DNA of 64,000 bases from an uncultured Marinobacter sp. (GTDB taxonomy: Bacteria; Pseudomonadota; Gammaproteobacteria; Pseudomonadales; Oleiphilaceae): positions 62,001 through 126,000 of the forward strand of contig NZ_CAMYMK010000006.1 in NCBI RefSeq assembly GCF_947259545.1, written 5' to 3'. The translations under genes and the position numbers were made by a program. Positions 60,776-64,000 of the stretch are shown here, piece after piece; the stretch's first letter is position 1; the number at the start of each line of letters is the position of its first letter. Under the pieces are notes generated by a model, which searched no databases, was not told the DNA's origin, and was given only the letters and a program-made list of their open reading frames with translations.

Positions 60776-61477
60776 ATGAAGCGGCACATTGTCTTGATCG
60801 AGGACGAACCCGCCATTCGCGAAAACTACCGGGACGCTTTCGAGCGCCGTGGCTATCGCGTGTCCGCCTATGGTGACCGCAGCAGTGCCTTTCAGGTACT
60901 GCGCCACAGCCTGCCGGATCTGGCCATCATCGACGTCGGCCTGGGGGATGAGCCGGAAGGTGGCTTCACCCTGTGCCAGGATCTGAGGAGCCTGTCGAAG
61001 ACCCTTCCGATCATCTTCCTCACGGCACGGGACAGCGACATCGATTCGGTCCATGGCCTGCGCCTGGGGGCGGACGACTACGTCACCAAGGACATGAGCC
61101 TTGATCACCTGCTGGCGCGGGTCACCGCCCTGCTACGCCGGGCCGATGCCTGGGCGGAGGCGCTGAAGAAACCCGACGAAGTGCTTCAGCGGGGCAAACT
61201 GACGCTGAACGTGGACCGCATGACGGCCGACTGGGGAAACCAGCCTGTCGACCTGACGGTCACCGAATTCTGGATGCTCCACTCCCTGGTCCAGCATCCA
61301 GGCCACGTGCGCAGCCGGGATCAGTTGATGGAAGCCGCCAGCACCGTGCTGGACGACAACACCGTGACATCCCACATCAAGCGCATCCGCCGCAAGTTCC
61401 AGCAGCTGGACAGCGATTTCGACGGCATACAGACCGCCTACGGCATGGGCTATCGCTGGAATGCCCATGAGGTGTAA
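60776..61477 (+). CDS. pdsR: Proteobacterial dedicated sortase system response regulator PdsR
   Basis: An OmpR-type regulator of 233 residues. The receiver (1-120) has acidic E9/D10, phospho-acceptor Asp53 (LAIIDVGLGDEPEGG), and a Lys in YVTKDMS where most relatives have KP. The winged-helix DNA-binding domain (about 135-230) contains LTVTEFWMLHSLVQHPGHVRSRDQLMEAA and VTSHIKRIRRKFQ, as in OmpR/PhoB. It is divergent from the sortase target, so it probably controls that promoter. The kinase gene begins four bases after its stop. The name rests on family resemblance and context. Confidence 0.9.
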   Translation: MKRHIVLIEDEPAIRENYRDAFERRGYRVSAYGDRSSAFQVLRHSLPDLAIIDVGLGDEPEGGFTLCQDLRSLSKTLPIIFLTARDSDIDSVHGLRLGADDYVTKDMSLDHLLARVTALLRRADAWAEALKKPDEVLQRGKLTLNVDRMTADWGNQPVDLTVTEFWMLHSLVQHPGHVRSRDQLMEAASTVLDDNTVTSHIKRIRRKFQQLDSDFDGIQTAYGMGYRWNAHEV

Positions 61478-61480
61478 ACC

Positions 61481-63493
61481 TTGAGCCTGAAACGCCAGCT
61501 GATCGTCGCCAGCCTGCTGATGCTGCTGATTCCCTGGGCCGGCCTGCAGTTTGTGCTGGAACTGGATGAAGCGCTGCGGGAACAGGCCACGGATCAGCTA
61601 CAGGAACAGGCCAGACGGATGGCGGAAACTGCCGGTGACCTGCTGATTGGCAACTCCGTGGTGCCATCCGGCAACCCCGTTATATACGCTCATCCGGTCA
61701 CCCAACCGCCCCGCATGGACGGTTATGGCGATGATTGGCCCAGATACAACGAAGAGCTTTCACAACAGGATTGGCAGAACAGTCGGACCGACACCAAGAC
61801 GTCTGCCCTGCGCTGGCAGGCGGCCACTGACCAACGCTACCTGTACCTTCTGATTCGGGTAGAACATCCCGGCATTCGTTACTTCAACCCCGGCTCGCCT
61901 GACCAGCCGCACGATCGCTTGCGCCTGGTAAGCACCGAGGGCAATAACCGATCCGAGCGGATCATCCGGACACCGGCTCCCGGACGCGTCAATGCCATCA
62001 CCACTGGTCGTGACCCCAACAATGATTTCCGTATTACCGGCTACTGGCAGAGTGTGGAAAACGGTTACCAACTGGAGCTGAAACTGCCGCTGCCGACAAA
62101 AGACAGCCGCCTCGGTCTGGTCGCCGAGTGGCCGGGCAAGGACGGTATCGACTCGGCTGGCACAGCCATCGACCCGCCACCAGTGCTTGTGACACGACTC
62201 CCCCGGCTGGAACAACAACTCTCAAGCCAGATGGCCAGCGGCCAGCATCTGCGGGTACTGGAGCCGGCGGGCTGGGTCATTGCCCGCCAGGCGGTGGCAA
62301 ACAAGGACAACCGACCGGAGTTCGACACCCTCAGCCCGATGGAAGTGGTGGAGCAGATTGCCCTCAACGGCCTCAGATCACTGGTGCGGTTCTATCAACC
62401 GGACCCTCAGTCGATTGACGAATCCTCCATCCGGCCCAACCCCAACACTCTCCCTGATAGTGGCCTGGTACGCCACAGCGATGGCGACAGCCTCCTGATG
62501 GTGACGCAGCCGGTGTTCAACGGCCGCATCCTGGTTCTTGAACAGTCGCTGGACCAGTTGCTGTCGCTGTCCGGCAATACCCTGGGGTCGGTGATCGCCC
62601 GCAGCACCCTGCTGGTGGTGGGGCTCATGCTGGTGCTGCTGGGCTACGTCAGCTGGCTGTCCTGGCGGATCACCCGGTTACAGCGGGCGGTCAGTGCCAG
62701 CGTTGACGATGACGGCCGTATCATCGGCACTTTGCCGGAGACGCGGGCCCGGGATGAACTGGGACAACTGCACCAGCAGTTTGGTCAGATGGTCGACCGG
62801 CTACAAGGCTACAACGAATACCTGGAAAGCTTCTCCCGCCGGCTGTCCCACGAACTGAAAACACCAGTGGCCGTAGTACGCTCCTCACTGGAAAATCTGC
62901 GTCACGCCGAATCCGACAGCGAACGTCACAACTATATCGAGCGGGCCACCACTGCCACCGGTCGGCTCAGCCAGATTCTTAACGGCATGAGTGAGGCCGC
63001 CAGACTGGAACAGAGTTTCGACCATGCCGAGAAGGAACGCTTCGATCTGGCTGAGGTGACGGACCAGACCACCCGAGCCTACCAGCAACTGGATGCGAAT
63101 CACCGGATTGTCTACAAAGGTCCGGCACGGGGCTGTGCCATGAACGGATCACCAGAACTGATCGTCCAGTTGCTGGACAAGCTGGTGGATAATGCCCGGG
63201 ATTTCACCGCCACCGGAGAATTAATCGAAATCCGACTTTCACCGCAGGGCAAGAGCCTTGAACTGGAGGTATTTAATCAGGGGCCACCGCTGCCGGAGCA
63301 CCTGAACTCCGATATTTTCAACCCGTTTGTATCCATACGAAAAGGCACGCAGGAAGGACACCTGGGGCAGGGTCTGCTGATCGTGAAGCTGATTGCCGAA
63401 CATCATGGCGGAACGGTGACCGCAAGCAATGAGGCCAATGGCGTACTGTTTACCGTCAGCCTGCCCAGGCATATCCCCTTACCAAACCAGTGA
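61481..63493 (+). CDS. pdsS: Proteobacterial dedicated sortase system histidine kinase PdsS
   Basis: A membrane sensor kinase of 670 residues. TM1 is at about 6-24. The large periplasmic region (25-370) contains a beta-rich stretch around 75-225 (GYGDDWPRYNEEL, ALRWQAATDQRYLYLLIRVEHPG) that looks like a family 9 carbohydrate-binding fold. TM2 lies at about 373-395, then HAMP, HisKA with His457 (RRLSHELKTPVAVVRSS) and an ATPase domain with DKLVDNARDF and the glycine loop HLGQGLLIVKLI. The start is TTG with GAGGTG seven bases upstream; no ATG is available. It follows pdsR by three bases. Confidence 0.9.
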   Translation: MSLKRQLIVASLLMLLIPWAGLQFVLELDEALREQATDQLQEQARRMAETAGDLLIGNSVVPSGNPVIYAHPVTQPPRMDGYGDDWPRYNEELSQQDWQNSRTDTKTSALRWQAATDQRYLYLLIRVEHPGIRYFNPGSPDQPHDRLRLVSTEGNNRSERIIRTPAPGRVNAITTGRDPNNDFRITGYWQSVENGYQLELKLPLPTKDSRLGLVAEWPGKDGIDSAGTAIDPPPVLVTRLPRLEQQLSSQMASGQHLRVLEPAGWVIARQAVANKDNRPEFDTLSPMEVVEQIALNGLRSLVRFYQPDPQSIDESSIRPNPNTLPDSGLVRHSDGDSLLMVTQPVFNGRILVLEQSLDQLLSLSGNTLGSVIARSTLLVVGLMLVLLGYVSWLSWRITRLQRAVSASVDDDGRIIGTLPETRARDELGQLHQQFGQMVDRLQGYNEYLESFSRRLSHELKTPVAVVRSSLENLRHAESDSERHNYIERATTATGRLSQILNGMSEAARLEQSFDHAEKERFDLAEVTDQTTRAYQQLDANHRIVYKGPARGCAMNGSPELIVQLLDKLVDNARDFTATGELIEIRLSPQGKSLELEVFNQGPPLPEHLNSDIFNPFVSIRKGTQEGHLGQGLLIVKLIAEHHGGTVTASNEANGVLFTVSLPRHIPLPNQ

Positions 63494-63609
63494 GCGACTT
63501 TCAGACGACGCAGACCCGCCACTGGTCGTATTTCCCCCCGTCTGACTTTCCCCTAACCTTGTGACCTGCCCAGGATTCAAGCCAACTGACACCGTGGAGA
63601 CCAATCAGC

Positions 63610-64000
63610 GTGGGATCAAGCCTTTCAGCCCTTGCCATTCACCCGTTACGGGACGACCTGTATGACGAGCTGCATTCCCGCCCCTTCCAGGTATTGCCAA
63701 CGCCTGCCCGGGTGACCCACATTGCCGTGCTCACCACGTCCGATGAGCGTGAGGCCCAGTTCCAGCATCTACAGGAACTGCATCGCCTTCTGGGCCAGCC
63801 GGAACCCGCACAGGAAGTCAGTTGCTTCGAGAAAACCTTTGGCAACCTCAGAGTGCGGCGCGAAATGCACATGGAATTTGCGGCCTACACCTTCATTAAC
63901 CTGGACCCGGCGGAAACCGGCGCGCCCTTCGCGGAAACCGGCATCAGCCTGCTTCCGGACGGCTGGCTCGATAAGCTGACAGGTACCGTCATCGCCGCGT
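63610..64000 (+). CDS. DUF3422 family membrane protein, N-terminal part (runs off the window)
   Basis: The first 130 codons of a DUF3422 (COG4949) protein, a family of predicted membrane-anchored proteins of unknown function. The opening is typical: LAIHPLRDDLYDELHSRPFQVL, then a run ending FEKTFGNLRVRREMHMEFAAYTF. The start is a GTG at 63610 with TGGAGA about nine bases upstream. The frame has no stop to the window end. It lies 116 bases after pdsS and is probably not part of that operon. Confidence 0.87.
   Translation, partial: MGSSLSALAIHPLRDDLYDELHSRPFQVLPTPARVTHIAVLTTSDEREAQFQHLQELHRLLGQPEPAQEVSCFEKTFGNLRVRREMHMEFAAYTFINLDPAETGAPFAETGISLLPDGWLDKLTGTVIAA

Noticed and set aside
1..64000. 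tRNA, rRNA, CRISPR arrays, prophage or plasmid genes
   Set aside because: None recognised by eye in any intergenic stretch; all long gaps were read.

Overview
The window is a stretch of gammaproteobacterial chromosome. Gene content and protein similarity to E. coli/Pseudomonas families, a GN-class sortase system typical of marine proteobacteria, long PstA/PstC variants and moderate GC suggest a marine heterotroph such as Marinobacter or a close relative. The genus is inferred from recall of protein families, not from a database search. I see no rRNA, tRNA, CRISPR array, prophage or transposase.

Layout. 1-7.5 kb: the start of rapA, cysZ, a VanZ-like gene, a GGA-rich CsrB/RsmZ-type small RNA, a methyltransferase, mnmH, mscS, a YbaK-type deacylase, a UbiF-type hydroxylase and a HIT protein. 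7.5-13.5 kb: two structured intergenic repeats, then the phosphate operon pstS-pstC-pstA-pstB-phoU (minus strand) behind a Pho box. 13.5-30 kb: yciA and modA, uvrD, an aldehyde dehydrogenase divergent from an acetylpolyamine-type deacetylase, thiI, ppnN, a small cytochrome c, an enoyl-CoA hydratase-family protein, an ankyrin lipoprotein, DUF2237-tmcA and a second UvrD-like helicase. 30-40 kb: an OmpA/OprF-type porin, DUF4124, two RNA/SAM methyltransferase genes with overlapping start codons, a DadA-like oxidase, PPK2, TatD, a Na/Pi cotransporter, lysO and two small unknowns.

40.3-49.4 kb is a signalling island. Three translationally coupled histidine kinases (Cache-HAMP, GAF-PAS-PAS and CHASE-PAS types) face away from a minus-strand set made of an Hpt-REC-GGDEF protein, a REC-HDOD protein and a lone receiver. 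None of them has a DNA-binding output. 49.5-57.8 kb: acnA with a large inverted repeat in its leader, a zinc-finger/TPR membrane protein, a rhomboid protease, an OmpA-domain protein lacking a signal peptide, MAPEG, a GlsB-type protein and a PlsC-type acyltransferase. 57.8-63.5 kb: the proteobacterial dedicated sortase system (class GN sortase, VIT-VWA target, PdsR, PdsS). The window ends inside a DUF3422 gene.

The most unusual signal is a family of four intergenic elements (7512-7621, 7707-7803, 17067-17168, 54016-54122). Each has a 23-30 bp outer stem whose sequence differs from copy to copy but stays paired, enclosing two small hairpins. Read on one strand, the hairpins carry GGA in the loop, the form of CsrA/RsmA binding sites. 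One hairpin matches the CsrA SELEX consensus exactly. With the CsrB/RsmZ-like RNA in the same window, this suggests a dispersed set of RsmA-binding transcript elements. That last step is inference.
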